NCBI GenBank assembly: GCA_026002995.1
Contig: BPGK01000001.1
Coordinates: forward strand, 1,364,001-1,428,000
Length of the DNA stretch: 64,000 nucleotides
Direction of reading: 5' to 3'
Source: Gaiellaceae bacterium
GTDB lineage: Bacteria > Actinomycetota > Thermoleophilia > Gaiellales > Gaiellaceae
Numbering within the stretch: position 1 is the stretch's first letter; every line of letters starts with the position of its first letter. The translations under genes and the position numbers were made by a program. This document shows positions 1-11,642 of the stretch, one piece after another. The notes beneath the pieces are model-generated. The model was given only the letters and a program-made list of their open reading frames with translations. It was not told where the DNA came from and ran no database searches.

Positions 1-1
1 C

Positions 2-994
2 GCGGTCTGGACGGTCGTGGACGAGCTCCCGCGGATCGAGCGCCGCATCGTCCTCGCGATGAAGAGCACCGTCCCCGTCGGCACCGGGCGCGTGATCCGC
101 GACCGCCTCGACGCGCGAGGCCTCCGGAACGTCGGGTACGTCTCGAACCCCGAGTTCACGGCGGAGGGCACGGCCGTCCGGGACTTCATGCAGCCCGATC
201 GGATCGTCGTCGGCGCCTTCGATCCGCTCGACGCGGACGCGATCGCCGAGCTGCACGCGCGGATCGACGCGCCCTTCCTGCGCTGCGACGTCGCTTCCGC
301 GGAGATGATCAAGCTCGCGGCCAACGCGGCCCTCGTCACCCGGATCTCGTTCATCAACGAGATTGCGAACGTCTGCGAGGCCACGGGCGCCGACGTCCAG
401 GTCGTCGCCGAAGGCATCGGGCTCGACCGCCGGATCGGGCCCGCCTTCCTGCGTGCGGGGATCGGGTTCGGTGGGAGCTGCTTCCCGAAGGACTCGCTCG
501 CGCTCAAGCAGCTCGCGGCGAACTCCGGTTACCACTTCCAACTCCTGAACGCCGTCATCGAGGTCAACGAGCTCCAGAAGCGCCGAGTGGTCGGGAAGCT
601 CGAGCGCATGCTCGGCTCCCTCCGCGGCGCGACCATCGCGCTGCTCGGCCTCGCGTTCAAGCCAGGTACCGACGACATGCGGGAGGCGCCGAGCCTCGTG
701 CTCGCCGGACGCCTGCTCGCCGAGGGAGCGCACGTGAGAGCGTGGGACCCGGTCGCGGACGGCTCTCGCTACCTGGAGGGGGTCGAGATCGCGCCCACCG
801 CGCTCGCTGCGCTCGAGGGGGCGGACGCGGCGGTCGTCGTGACCGAGTGGCCCGAGATCGCCGAGCTCGACTGGGGCGAGGTGGCGAAGCGGATGGCGCG
901 GCCTGTCGTCGTGGACGGGAGGAACCTCCTCGATCCCGCTGCGATGCGCGCCGCAGGGTTCGAGTACGAGGGGATCGGGCGCGCGGCCGAATGA
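2..994 (+). CDS. ugd: UDP-glucose 6-dehydrogenase (5' truncated by window edge)
   Basis: This enzyme oxidises UDP-glucose to UDP-glucuronate with two NAD+. The frame is open to the first base of the window, so the N-terminal Rossmann nucleotide-binding glycines lie outside it. Visible parts are the NPEFTAEGTA segment, the central-helix lysine in AEMIKLAANA, the catalytic cysteine in GFGGSCFPKD, and the C-terminal UDP-binding domain with LLGLAFKPGTDDMREAPS. About 330 residues of a usual ~430 are present. The gene overlaps the next one by 4 bases (ATGA), so it is co-translated with a sugar nucleotidyltransferase and a cupin. UDP-mannose-type dehydrogenases are related, but the FKPGTDD pattern favours the UDP-glucose type. 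Confidence 0.9.
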   Translation, partial: AVWTVVDELPRIERRIVLAMKSTVPVGTGRVIRDRLDARGLRNVGYVSNPEFTAEGTAVRDFMQPDRIVVGAFDPLDADAIAELHARIDAPFLRCDVASAEMIKLAANAALVTRISFINEIANVCEATGADVQVVAEGIGLDRRIGPAFLRAGIGFGGSCFPKDSLALKQLAANSGYHFQLLNAVIEVNELQKRRVVGKLERMLGSLRGATIALLGLAFKPGTDDMREAPSLVLAGRLLAEGAHVRAWDPVADGSRYLEGVEIAPTALAALEGADAAVVVTEWPEIAELDWGEVAKRMARPVVVDGRNLLDPAAMRAAGFEYEGIGRAAE

Positions 995-2106
995 GTCTTC
1001 CCGCGGTCATCCTCGTCGGCGGGCAGGGCACGCGGCTGCGGCCGCTGACCGATCGCACGCGGAAGGACATGCTCCCCCTCGTCGACCGTCCCCTGCTCGC
1101 GTACACCTTCGAGCACCTCGCTCGCTACGGCGTCCGCCGGGCGATCGTCTCGTGCGGCTACCTCCCGCACCAGGTACGCGAGACCTTCGGCGACGCGTAC
1201 GGCGACCTCGCTCTCGAGTACGCGGTCGAGCCGGAGCCGCTCGGGACGGGTGGGGCGATCGGATTCGCGGGACGGCGGCTCGACGAGACGTTCTTCGCGC
1301 TGAACGGCGACTCGCTTCGCGAGGCCGATCTCGGCGAGCTCGTCCGCTTCCATCGCTCCACGGGCGCGAAGGCGACGATCCTCCTCACGCCCGTGGCCGA
1401 TCCGAGCCGGTACGGGCTCGTGCGTCTCGCCGCCGACGGGCGGGTCGTCTCCTTCCTCGAGAAGCCCCGACCCGAGGAGATCGACACCGACCTCATCAAT
1501 GCGGGCCTGTACGTCCTCGAGCCCGAGGTGCTCGAGCTCGTGCCCGAGGGACGGCCGGTCTCGATCGAGCGTGAGGTCTTCCCGCAGCTCGCCGCCGAGG
1601 GGTCGGTGTTCGGGATCGCCCTCCCCGGCTACTGGCTCGACGTCGGCACGCCCGAGTCGTACCTGCAAGCGCACCGGGACGTCCTCGAGCGGACGTTCGA
1701 GACCGAGGTCGGCAAGGCGCTCGGCGCCGACTTCACGCTCGTCGATCCCGAGGCGGACGTGCACCCGGAGGCCCGGCTCGTACCGCCGGTGTACGTCGGC
1801 CCCGGCGCCGTCCTCGCAGCCCGCTGCCGCGTCGGCAGTCTCGCGGTCGTCGGCTCCGGGTCGCGGGTCGGTGTCGGTGCGGTTGTGGAGAACGCCGTTG
1901 TCGGCTCGCAGGCGGAGATCGGGGAGGAGTCCGTCGTCGTCGGCTCGATCGTCGGGGCCGGCGCCGCCCTCGGCCCCGAGTGCGAGGTGCGGAACCTCGC
2001 CGTCGTAGGCCCCGGGGCGAGCCTCGGGGCCGGGAACGAGCTCGACCATGGCCTCCGGATCGCCGCCGGGCAGTCGATCCCCGAACGGGCTCTGCGGTTC
2101 ACGTGA
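991..2106 (+). CDS. NDP-sugar pyrophosphorylase (mannose-1-P guanylyltransferase / glucose-1-P thymidylyltransferase-like)
   Basis: This 371-residue sugar-1-phosphate nucleotidyltransferase joins an NTP to a hexose-1-phosphate. The N-terminal GT-A domain carries the signature ILVGGQGTRLRPLT at residues ~6-19, the conserved lysine in RTRKDMLPLVDRP, and FALNGDS for the metal-binding aspartate. After residue ~245, repeated hexapeptides (for example VGPGAVLAARCRVGSLAVVG) form a left-handed beta helix. The ATG overlaps the TGA of the upstream dehydrogenase, and its own stop overlaps the GTG of the next gene. Substrate cannot be assigned from sequence alone. The downstream mannose-6-P-isomerase-like cupin hints at GDP-mannose chemistry (inference). 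Confidence 0.85.
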   Translation: MSLPAVILVGGQGTRLRPLTDRTRKDMLPLVDRPLLAYTFEHLARYGVRRAIVSCGYLPHQVRETFGDAYGDLALEYAVEPEPLGTGGAIGFAGRRLDETFFALNGDSLREADLGELVRFHRSTGAKATILLTPVADPSRYGLVRLAADGRVVSFLEKPRPEEIDTDLINAGLYVLEPEVLELVPEGRPVSIEREVFPQLAAEGSVFGIALPGYWLDVGTPESYLQAHRDVLERTFETEVGKALGADFTLVDPEADVHPEARLVPPVYVGPGAVLAARCRVGSLAVVGSGSRVGVGAVVENAVVGSQAEIGEESVVVGSIVGAGAALGPECEVRNLAVVGPGASLGAGNELDHGLRIAAGQSIPERALRFT

Positions 2107-2489
2107 GCGAGGGCGATCGGTTTCGGTCGCAGCCGCGGCGCGTGGAGAAGCCGTGGGGCTGGGAGCTCGTGTGGGCGGAAGCGGAGCAGTACGTCGGAAA
2201 GCTCTTGTTCGTGCGGGCGGGGCAGGCGCTCAGCCTCCAGTACCACCGGCTCAAAGACGAGTCCTGGCTCGTTCAGGAGGGGCGAGCGCGCCTCGAGCTG
2301 GGCGACGTCGGCGGCGCCCTCGAGGAGACGGAGATCGGCCCCGGGGACGCGTTCCGCTTCCGGCCGGGCACCGTGCACCGCGTCACGGCGCTCGAGGACA
2401 CGCTCGTGCTCGAGGTCTCGACCCCGCACCTCGACGACGTCGTCCGCCTCGAAGACCGGTACGGCCGCGAGGGCACCTCGGCTCCCTGA
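2103..2489 (+). CDS. Cupin, mannose-6-phosphate isomerase type II-like
   Basis: This 128-residue single cupin domain resembles the C-terminal isomerase module of bifunctional mannose-1-P guanylyltransferase/mannose-6-P isomerases. Motifs are VEKPWGWELVWA near residues 13-24, the metal-binding QYHRLKDESWLVQEG (cupin motif 1) and FRPGTVHRVTAL (motif 2). The GTG start at 2103 overlaps the preceding stop by 4 bases, giving a three-gene translationally coupled set. In the family this domain interconverts fructose-6-P and mannose-6-P. Here it may supply substrate to the adjacent nucleotidyltransferase, so the two would together equal one bifunctional ManC. That role is an inference. Confidence 0.75.
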   Translation: MSEGDRFRSQPRRVEKPWGWELVWAEAEQYVGKLLFVRAGQALSLQYHRLKDESWLVQEGRARLELGDVGGALEETEIGPGDAFRFRPGTVHRVTALEDTLVLEVSTPHLDDVVRLEDRYGREGTSAP

Positions 2490-2538
2490 GGCACGGAGGT
2501 GCGGCCGTCGCTGGCGCCCGACCTTGACAAGAACGTGG

Positions 2539-2544
2539 TAGGGT
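2539..2544 (+). promoter_or_regulatory. -10-like element TAGGGT, leaderless start
   Basis: TAGGGT ends 6 nt before the GTG of the MerR gene. The same TANNNT-N6 arrangement recurs before many genes in this window, which suggests transcription starts at or near the start codon. A TTGACA at 2524-2529 lies only 9 nt upstream, too close to act as its -35. Confidence 0.5.
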
Positions 2545-2550
2545 TCGGCG

Positions 2551-4225
<1,675 letters not shown>

Positions 4226-4257
4226 GCACCTGCAACCGGGTTGGGGTGCAACGGCCT

Positions 4258-4309
4258 GGGGTCAGGTCTCTCGTGTTGCATCAGGATGCAACACGAGAGA
4301 CCTGACCCC
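4258..4309. repeat. Perfect 25-bp inverted repeat (palindromic element, family A)
   Basis: The arms are 4258-4282 and 4285-4309, perfectly complementary, with a 2-nt loop (AG). The outer end reads GGGGTCAGGTCTC and the inner end GTGTTGCATC. It lies just downstream of ahcY and could fold into a strong hairpin, but no T-run follows, so a simple intrinsic terminator is not evident. A related, degraded copy lies upstream of smpB (16725-16794). Confidence 0.9.
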
Positions 4310-4416
4310 GTTCCTGCGAGAGACCTGACCCCGTTCCTGCATCCTGATGCAACACGAGAGACCTGACCCCGTTCCTGACCCTGACCCCGTTCCTGACCCA
4401 TGCCAGACCTGACCCC
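4294..4416. repeat. Direct repeats of GACCTGACCCCGTTCCTG running into mtnA
   Basis: A 23-bp unit containing GACCTGACCCCGTTCCTG occurs at 4294-4316, 4317-4339 and 4355-4377. A truncated unit is at 4381-4395, and a further partial (AGACCTGACCCC) at 4405-4416 lies inside the mtnA coding region. The units extend the right arm of the adjacent palindrome. There are no unique spacers of constant size, so this is not a CRISPR array. Confidence 0.88.
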
Positions 4417-5383
4417 GGAGCGCATCATTCGACTCGAGGACGACGCCGTCGTCATCCTCGACCAGCGGCGTCTCCCCGACGCCGAGGTGGAGCTGCGCGC
4501 GGGCTCGGCGACCGAGGTCGCCGAGGCCATCGCAGTGCTGGCGATCCGCGGGGCGCCGGCGATCGGCGTCGCGGCAGCGTACGGACTAGCGCTCGCGGCA
4601 CGGCGCGGGGAGGATCTCGACGCAGCCGCCGCGGCACTCGCTGCTTCGAGGCCGACCGCGGTCAACCTCCGCTGGGCGCTAGAGGCAATGCGCGAGGATC
4701 CGAGCCCGGAGCGCGCGCGGGCGCTCCACGAGCGCGAGATCGAGCGCTGCCGGCTCATGGCGGAGCACGGGGCCGATCTGCTCGAGGAGAGCGCTCGGGA
4801 CGGCGCTCGCGTCCGAGTCCTGACGCACTGCAATACCGGGGTGCTCGCCACCGGCGGGGTCGGAACCGCGCTCGGCGCGATTCGGGAAGCCTGGGAGCGT
4901 GGGCTCGTGGAGCACGTCTGGGTCGACGAGACCCGGCCGCTCCTCCAGGGGGCGCGCCTCACGGCCTGGGAGCTGGAGACGCTCGGCATTCCCTTCTCGG
5001 TGGTGGTGGACGCCGCTGCCGCGTCGCTCATGGCCGGTGGCGAGGCGGACGTCGTCCTCACGGGTGCCGATCGGATTGCAGCCAACGGGGACGTTGCCAA
5101 CAAGATCGGGACGTATGGTCTCGCCATCACCGCCGCGCACCACAGCCTCCCGTTCGTCGTCGTCGCTCCCACATCTACCCTCGACCCGCGGACGCGCACC
5201 GGCGAGGAGATCCCGATCGAGGAGCGCGATCCGAGCGAAGTGTCGACGCGATTCGCCGCCCGCAACCCGGCGTTCGACGTCACGCCGAGCGAGCTCATCC
5301 GAGCGATCGTCACCGAGGAGGGCGTGCACCGACCGCCCTACACGGCGTCTCTGCCCGTCTCCAGCGGAGCGGCCGCGCCATGA
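4400..5383 (+). CDS. mtnA: S-methyl-5-thioribose-1-phosphate isomerase
   Basis: This enzyme converts methylthioribose-1-P to methylthioribulose-1-P in the methionine salvage pathway. The 327-residue protein shows AIRGAPAIGVAAAYGLAL, the catalytic cysteine in THCNTGVLATGG (Cys144), and the catalytic aspartate in TGADRIAANGD (Asp224), followed by NKIGT. Length is close to the family norm. The first residues (MPDLTP) are encoded by a copy of the repeat unit found just upstream, so the native 5' end appears to have been replaced or extended by repeat DNA. No better in-frame start is visible before the conserved RLEDDAVVILDQ. It overlaps the next gene by 4 bases. Confidence 0.92.
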   Translation: MPDLTPERIIRLEDDAVVILDQRRLPDAEVELRAGSATEVAEAIAVLAIRGAPAIGVAAAYGLALAARRGEDLDAAAAALAASRPTAVNLRWALEAMREDPSPERARALHEREIERCRLMAEHGADLLEESARDGARVRVLTHCNTGVLATGGVGTALGAIREAWERGLVEHVWVDETRPLLQGARLTAWELETLGIPFSVVVDAAAASLMAGGEADVVLTGADRIAANGDVANKIGTYGLAITAAHHSLPFVVVAPTSTLDPRTRTGEEIPIEERDPSEVSTRFAARNPAFDVTPSELIRAIVTEEGVHRPPYTASLPVSSGAAAP

Positions 5384-6486
5384 CGCTGGCCGGCGTCGAC
5401 GCCGACACCCGGCGCATCCTCGACGAGTACGGCTTCGACGAGGCCGCGTTCGAGGCTCTCCGACGACGCGTCGCCGACGGCAGGCTCTCGCCGGAGTCGA
5501 ACGTCGTCCGGGGCAGGGTGGAGCCGCCGCGCGACGGCGACGTGACGCCGCTTCCGGCGCCCGGCGATCCGCTCTACGACGAGGCTCGGACGAGAGGGCT
5601 CGCTGCGCTCGGCCGCGGGGAGGTCGCGCAAGTCATCCTCGCCGGGGGGATGGCCACGCGCTTCGGTGGCGTCGTGAAGGCAATCCTCGACGTCGTCGAC
5701 GGTCTCAGCTTCCTGGAGGCGAAGCTCCGCCAGACGCGCGATCTCGAGCGCGCGCTCGGCGCGTCCGTTCCGGTCGCGCTGATGACGAGCTTCGCGACCG
5801 ACGCGGCGATCCGAGCCCACGTGGCAGAGCGCGCACTCGGCGAGCCGCTCGTCTTCCACCAGTTCGTGTCGCTCCGGCTGGAGCGGGACGGCGGGCTCTT
5901 CTACGGCGCGGACGGGCGCCCGTCGCCGTACGCCCCCGGGCACGGAGACCTCCTCGAGGCGATTCGCTCCTCGGGAGTCCTCGCAGCGTTCCAAGAGCGC
6001 GGCGTGCGCGTCGTCACCGTCTCGAACGTCGACAACCTGGGAGCCCGCGTCGACCCGGTGGTCGTCGGGATGCACCTCCTCGCCGGTCGTCCGCTGACGT
6101 GCGAAGTGGCGCGGAAGGAAGGAGACATGGGAGGCGCGCCGGTGCGTGTCGACGGCCGGCTGCGGATCGTCGAGGGGCTCTGCTTCCCGCCCGAGTTCGA
6201 CCACGACCTCGTCCCGGTGTTCAACACGAACACGGCCCTCTTCGACGTCGCCGCGCTCGACCGCGAGTACGACCTGACCTGGCTCTACGTCGAGAAAGAG
6301 GTGGAGGGTCGAGTCGCTGTGCAGCTCGAGCGGCTCTACCACGAGGTCTCTGCGTGGCTTCCGACGACGTACCTCGAGGTGCCGCGCCGCGGACCGCGCG
6401 GTCGGTTTCTCCCGATCAAGACCCCCGACGACCTCGAGCGCGCGCGGGACGACCTGCGGGAGCTCCTCAGCGCCTCGCCGATCTGA
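5380..6486 (+). CDS. UTP--sugar-1-phosphate uridylyltransferase (UDPGP type I family)
   Basis: This 368-residue protein belongs to the eukaryotic-type UDP-sugar pyrophosphorylase family. It transfers UMP to a sugar-1-phosphate such as glucose-1-P or GlcNAc-1-P. The N-terminal signature is ILAGGMATRFGGVVKAIL (~residues 86-103), with a downstream VSNVDNLGARVDP segment for the metal-binding aspartate and the C-terminal LPIKTPDDL lysine. The ATG overlaps the mtnA stop, so the two are translationally coupled, although no pathway link is obvious. It could supply the UDP-glucose used by the dehydrogenase at the window start (inference). Confidence 0.82.
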   Translation: MTLAGVDADTRRILDEYGFDEAAFEALRRRVADGRLSPESNVVRGRVEPPRDGDVTPLPAPGDPLYDEARTRGLAALGRGEVAQVILAGGMATRFGGVVKAILDVVDGLSFLEAKLRQTRDLERALGASVPVALMTSFATDAAIRAHVAERALGEPLVFHQFVSLRLERDGGLFYGADGRPSPYAPGHGDLLEAIRSSGVLAAFQERGVRVVTVSNVDNLGARVDPVVVGMHLLAGRPLTCEVARKEGDMGGAPVRVDGRLRIVEGLCFPPEFDHDLVPVFNTNTALFDVAALDREYDLTWLYVEKEVEGRVAVQLERLYHEVSAWLPTTYLEVPRRGPRGRFLPIKTPDDLERARDDLRELLSASPI

Positions 6487-6559
6487 GTCGTCTCGAAGTC
6501 GTCGCGGACTCGGCGCTCATCGGACACGGAGCCGCGCGCGCTCGTAGCTCGCTGCCGCC

Positions 6560-6565
6560 TACCGT
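6560..6565 (+). promoter_or_regulatory. -10-like element TACCGT, leaderless start
   Basis: TACCGT ends exactly 6 nt before the GTG at 6572 and no Shine-Dalgarno sequence is present, matching the recurrent TANNNT-N6-start module. Confidence 0.5.
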
Positions 6566-6571
6566 CAGCGC

Positions 6572-7234
6572 GTGCGCCTGCTCGACGTCCTGCTGCCCGA
6601 CCGCTGCCTTGCGTGTGGCCGGGTCGGGGCCCCGCTGTGCGACCGCTGCCGAGCCGGGCTCGTCCGGCTCGCGCCGCCGGTCTGCGAGCTCTGCGGCGCG
6701 CCAGGCCCGTGGCCCGTGCGGCGGTGCGCGGAGTGCTCGGGTCGCCGGCTCGCCTTCGCGCGCGCCCGTGCGGCCATCGTCTACGACGAGCGCGCGCGCA
6801 CGGTGGTACGAGGCTGGAAGGAGGGGGGACGACGGGGAGTAGCCGAGGTCGCCGCCTCCCTCGTCGTCGACGTCGTTCCGAAGCCCGAGGTGGACGCGCT
6901 CGTTCCCGCGCCGGGCGACCCGGAGCGGACGCTCGCGCGTGGTCGGTCGAGCCCGACGGCACTCGCGACGGCACTCGCGGCATCGTGGGGGCTGCCCGTG
7001 CTCGACCTCCTCCGCCGGACGCGCCCGCTTCCGCCGCAGCGAGGGCTCGCGCTCGCCGAGCGCCGGCGAAACGTGCGTGGGAGCGTCGTGGCGCTGCGCG
7101 CCGCTCCCGAGCGCCTCTGTCTCGTCGACGACGTCTACACGTCCGGAGCGACGGCCGATGCGTGCGCGGCGGCGCTGCGGCAGGCCGGCGCCCGCCGGGT
7201 CGAGGTCGTGACCCTGGCGCGGGCCGTGCGCTAG
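6572..7234 (+). CDS. ComF family phosphoribosyltransferase-like protein
   Basis: This 220-residue ComF protein begins with two zinc-knuckle motifs (Cys12/15/23/26 and Cys38/41/52/55) and ends with a type I phosphoribosyltransferase fold whose PRPP loop reads LVDDVYTSGAT. ComF proteins are needed for DNA uptake in naturally competent bacteria and have been linked to handling of incoming single-stranded DNA. Whether this host is competent is not shown here. It lies directly upstream of hpf. The GTG start is chosen from the -10 spacing and from the MRLLDVLLPDRC beginning, which matches the family. Confidence 0.85.
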   Translation: MRLLDVLLPDRCLACGRVGAPLCDRCRAGLVRLAPPVCELCGAPGPWPVRRCAECSGRRLAFARARAAIVYDERARTVVRGWKEGGRRGVAEVAASLVVDVVPKPEVDALVPAPGDPERTLARGRSSPTALATALAASWGLPVLDLLRRTRPLPPQRGLALAERRRNVRGSVVALRAAPERLCLVDDVYTSGATADACAAALRQAGARRVEVVTLARAVR

Positions 7235-7237
7235 ATT
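7232..7237 (+). promoter_or_regulatory. Possible -10 (TAGATT) for hpf
   Basis: TAGATT overlaps the comF stop codon and lies 47 nt upstream of hpf, which also has its own GAAGGAG ribosome-binding site. No clear -35 is seen, so this is a weak call. Confidence 0.25.
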
Positions 7238-7284
7238 GCAGCGGCTCTCCGCTCGTCGACTCTCTCGAACCCGAAGGAGCACCG

Positions 7285-7674
7285 ATGCGTCTCGAGGTGA
7301 AGGCCCTCCACGACACGCTCACGGACCCCGTGCGCGCCTACGCCGAGAAGCGACTCGGCAAGCTCGCGCGACGGCTGCACCCCGACACGCTCGTCGAGCT
7401 GACGCTGTTCAAGGAGGGCAACCCGGCGATCCGCGACGGGCACGGGGCCGAGGCGATCGTGTACACGAAGGGCCCGAACGTCGTCGCCCGCGAGTCGGCG
7501 CCGACGTACGAGGCTGCGATCGACCGCCTCGTGGAGAAGCTCGAGCGGCAGATCGAGCGTCAGCGCGACAAGCGCGTCCTCGAGCCGCGGCGCCGGGCGC
7601 CGAAGCCGGCCGCTGCCGCCGAAGGAGCGGTCGGGCCGACCGAGCCGAGCGAGTCCGGCGAGGCGGCCGTCTAG
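7285..7674 (+). CDS. hpf: Ribosome hibernation promoting factor / RaiA-type
   Basis: This 129-residue ribosome-associated protein binds the 30S decoding region in stationary phase. The N-terminal S30AE domain includes KALHDTLTDPVRAYAEKRLGK, written here as its conserved core, and the PTYEAAIDRLVEKLERQIER helix. It is the short form: the C-terminal dimerisation domain of long HPF is missing and is replaced by a basic then Ala/Pro/Glu-rich tail. A GAAGGAG ribosome-binding site precedes the ATG. The position upstream of secA is the usual actinobacterial arrangement. Confidence 0.88.
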   Translation: MRLEVKALHDTLTDPVRAYAEKRLGKLARRLHPDTLVELTLFKEGNPAIRDGHGAEAIVYTKGPNVVARESAPTYEAAIDRLVEKLERQIERQRDKRVLEPRRRAPKPAAAAEGAVGPTEPSESGEAAV

Positions 7675-7677
7675 CAG

Positions 7678-8166
7678 ATGTCGTCGCTCGACCCCGCCCG
7701 CGCGTGGCTCGCGGCCGGGATCACCGGGCTCGCCCGCGGGAAGGAGTGGGACGTGGTCGCGACCGCGGAGGCGCCCGGCGCCCCCGGCGACGAGGTCGTC
7801 TTCCTCGCCCTTCCGGACGGGCGGCTGCGCGCCGAGACGGAGTGGGACGGGGACCTCCGGCCGCTCGCGGACGCGCTCGCGGGCGAGATCGAGCCGCCGT
7901 TTCGCGCCCTCGCCCGGCGACTCGCGGATCTCTGGGCTGTCGGGGCGGTCGCCATCGACATCCGCGAGCTGAGCGAGGATCCCGATGGAGACGCAGTGGA
8001 GATCGCTCGAACCGAGGAGGGAGTGAGCGTGCGCATCGACGACGTCCCGACGGCGAGGCCGCTGCCGGAGCTCGAGCGCCTCGGAGAGGCGAGGGCGGCG
8101 ACGTACGTCGTGCGCGCGACCCGCGTCGAGGGACGCCTCTTCGAGGTCGAGGTCGAGCCGCTCTAG
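7678..8166 (+). CDS. Conserved hypothetical protein between hpf and secA
   Basis: I do not recognise this 162-residue acidic protein. It begins 3 nt after the hpf stop codon, so it is almost certainly in the hpf transcript. It has no signal peptide, membrane segment or metal-binding motif. Predicted features are an Ala-rich N-terminal helix (SSLDPARAWLAAGITGLARG), alternating beta-type segments (DEVVFLALPDGRLRAETEW) and a C-terminal strand rich in charged residues (YVVRATRVEGRLFEVEVEPL). A cytosolic partner of ribosome hibernation is only a positional guess. Confidence 0.7.
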   Translation: MSSLDPARAWLAAGITGLARGKEWDVVATAEAPGAPGDEVVFLALPDGRLRAETEWDGDLRPLADALAGEIEPPFRALARRLADLWAVGAVAIDIRELSEDPDGDAVEIARTEEGVSVRIDDVPTARPLPELERLGEARAATYVVRATRVEGRLFEVEVEPL

Positions 8167-8221
8167 CGCGCAAGCCCGGCATCGCTCCGGCGCGCGGCCC
8201 GGCCGCGACCACCGAAGCCGC

Positions 8222-8227
8222 TACCCT
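8222..8227 (+). promoter_or_regulatory. -10-like element TACCCT, leaderless secA start
   Basis: TACCCT ends 6 nt before the secA GTG and no ribosome-binding site is visible. It belongs to the same TANNNT-N6-start series seen across the window. Confidence 0.5.
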
Positions 8228-8233
8228 TGACCC

Positions 8234-10897
<2,664 letters not shown>

Positions 10898-11011
10898 GGA
10901 CGCTCGCGGGCGGCCCCTGGCTGCGGCGCTCGGGCGTGTCCTCCTCAGATCTGTCCGAGTGACGGTCGCCCGCCTTCGGGCATGCGATAGACGAGGGGCG
11001 GGCGCGCTGCG

Positions 11012-11632
11012 ATGAGCCGGCTCCTCTCCGTCCTGCTCGTCGCAGGGCTCGCTGCCTTCGTCGGGCTCGCCCTCGCGCACGAGCATCCTCCCGTCTCGAC
11101 GATCGACGAGGAGACTGCCCGCTGGATCGCGCGCGAGCTCCCAGCTCCGTTCGCATGGGTTGCGCGGCCGTTCTCCTGGATCGGTGGCTGGATCGGGCTC
11201 ACGGCCCTCGGCCTCGTCGCAGCCGTCGTCCTCGTACGCGAGCGGGCGTGGCTCGACCTCGGCTTCTTCCTCGCCGCGTTCGTCGCCTCCCAGCTCGCCG
11301 TGGCGGCGCTGAAGGACGTCATCGATCGCCCGCGCCCGAGCGCCGGCTCCGCCGTTCCGCTCCCGGACTCGTACGCGTTCCCCTCGGGTCACGCAACGGC
11401 AGCCGCGGCGAGTTTCGGGGCGCTCGCGGTCCTCGCTTGCGAGCGGCTCGGGAGTCGGCGGGCGAGGACTTGGGTGTGGTCTGGGGTCGTCGTCCTCGGT
11501 CTCGGGATCGGGCTGTCGAGGATCGCGCTGAACGTGCACTATGTCAGCGACGTCGTCGCAGGGTGGTCTCTGGGGCTCTCTTGGCTCGCCGCCTGCCTCC
11601 TCGCGAGAGATCGTCTCCGACGCGCGGGCTAA
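11012..11632 (+). CDS. PAP2-family phosphatase (membrane)
   Basis: This 206-residue membrane protein has about five or six hydrophobic segments and the three-part acid phosphatase/vanadium haloperoxidase signature: K101 to R108-P109 (KDVIDRPRP), PSGH at 124-127, and SR-x5-H at 169-176. Such proteins dephosphorylate lipid phosphates, for example undecaprenyl pyrophosphate or phosphatidic acid, at the outer face of the membrane. The substrate here is unknown. It stands between secA and prfB. Its stop codon nearly abuts the -10-like element of prfB. Confidence 0.88.
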   Translation: MSRLLSVLLVAGLAAFVGLALAHEHPPVSTIDEETARWIARELPAPFAWVARPFSWIGGWIGLTALGLVAAVVLVRERAWLDLGFFLAAFVASQLAVAALKDVIDRPRPSAGSAVPLPDSYAFPSGHATAAAASFGALAVLACERLGSRRARTWVWSGVVVLGLGIGLSRIALNVHYVSDVVAGWSLGLSWLAACLLARDRLRRAG

Positions 11633-11635
11633 GGT
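11630..11635 (+). promoter_or_regulatory. -10-like element TAAGGT before prfB
   Basis: TAAGGT ends 7 nt before the prfB GTG at 11643. It overlaps the stop codon of the PAP2 gene. No Shine-Dalgarno sequence is present, in line with leaderless initiation. Confidence 0.45.
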
Positions 11636-11642
11636 GTGACTC

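Noticed and set aside
4258-4416. CRISPR array candidate
   Set aside because: Units lack unique spacers of constant length and one lies inside a coding region; the left part is a single perfect palindrome.
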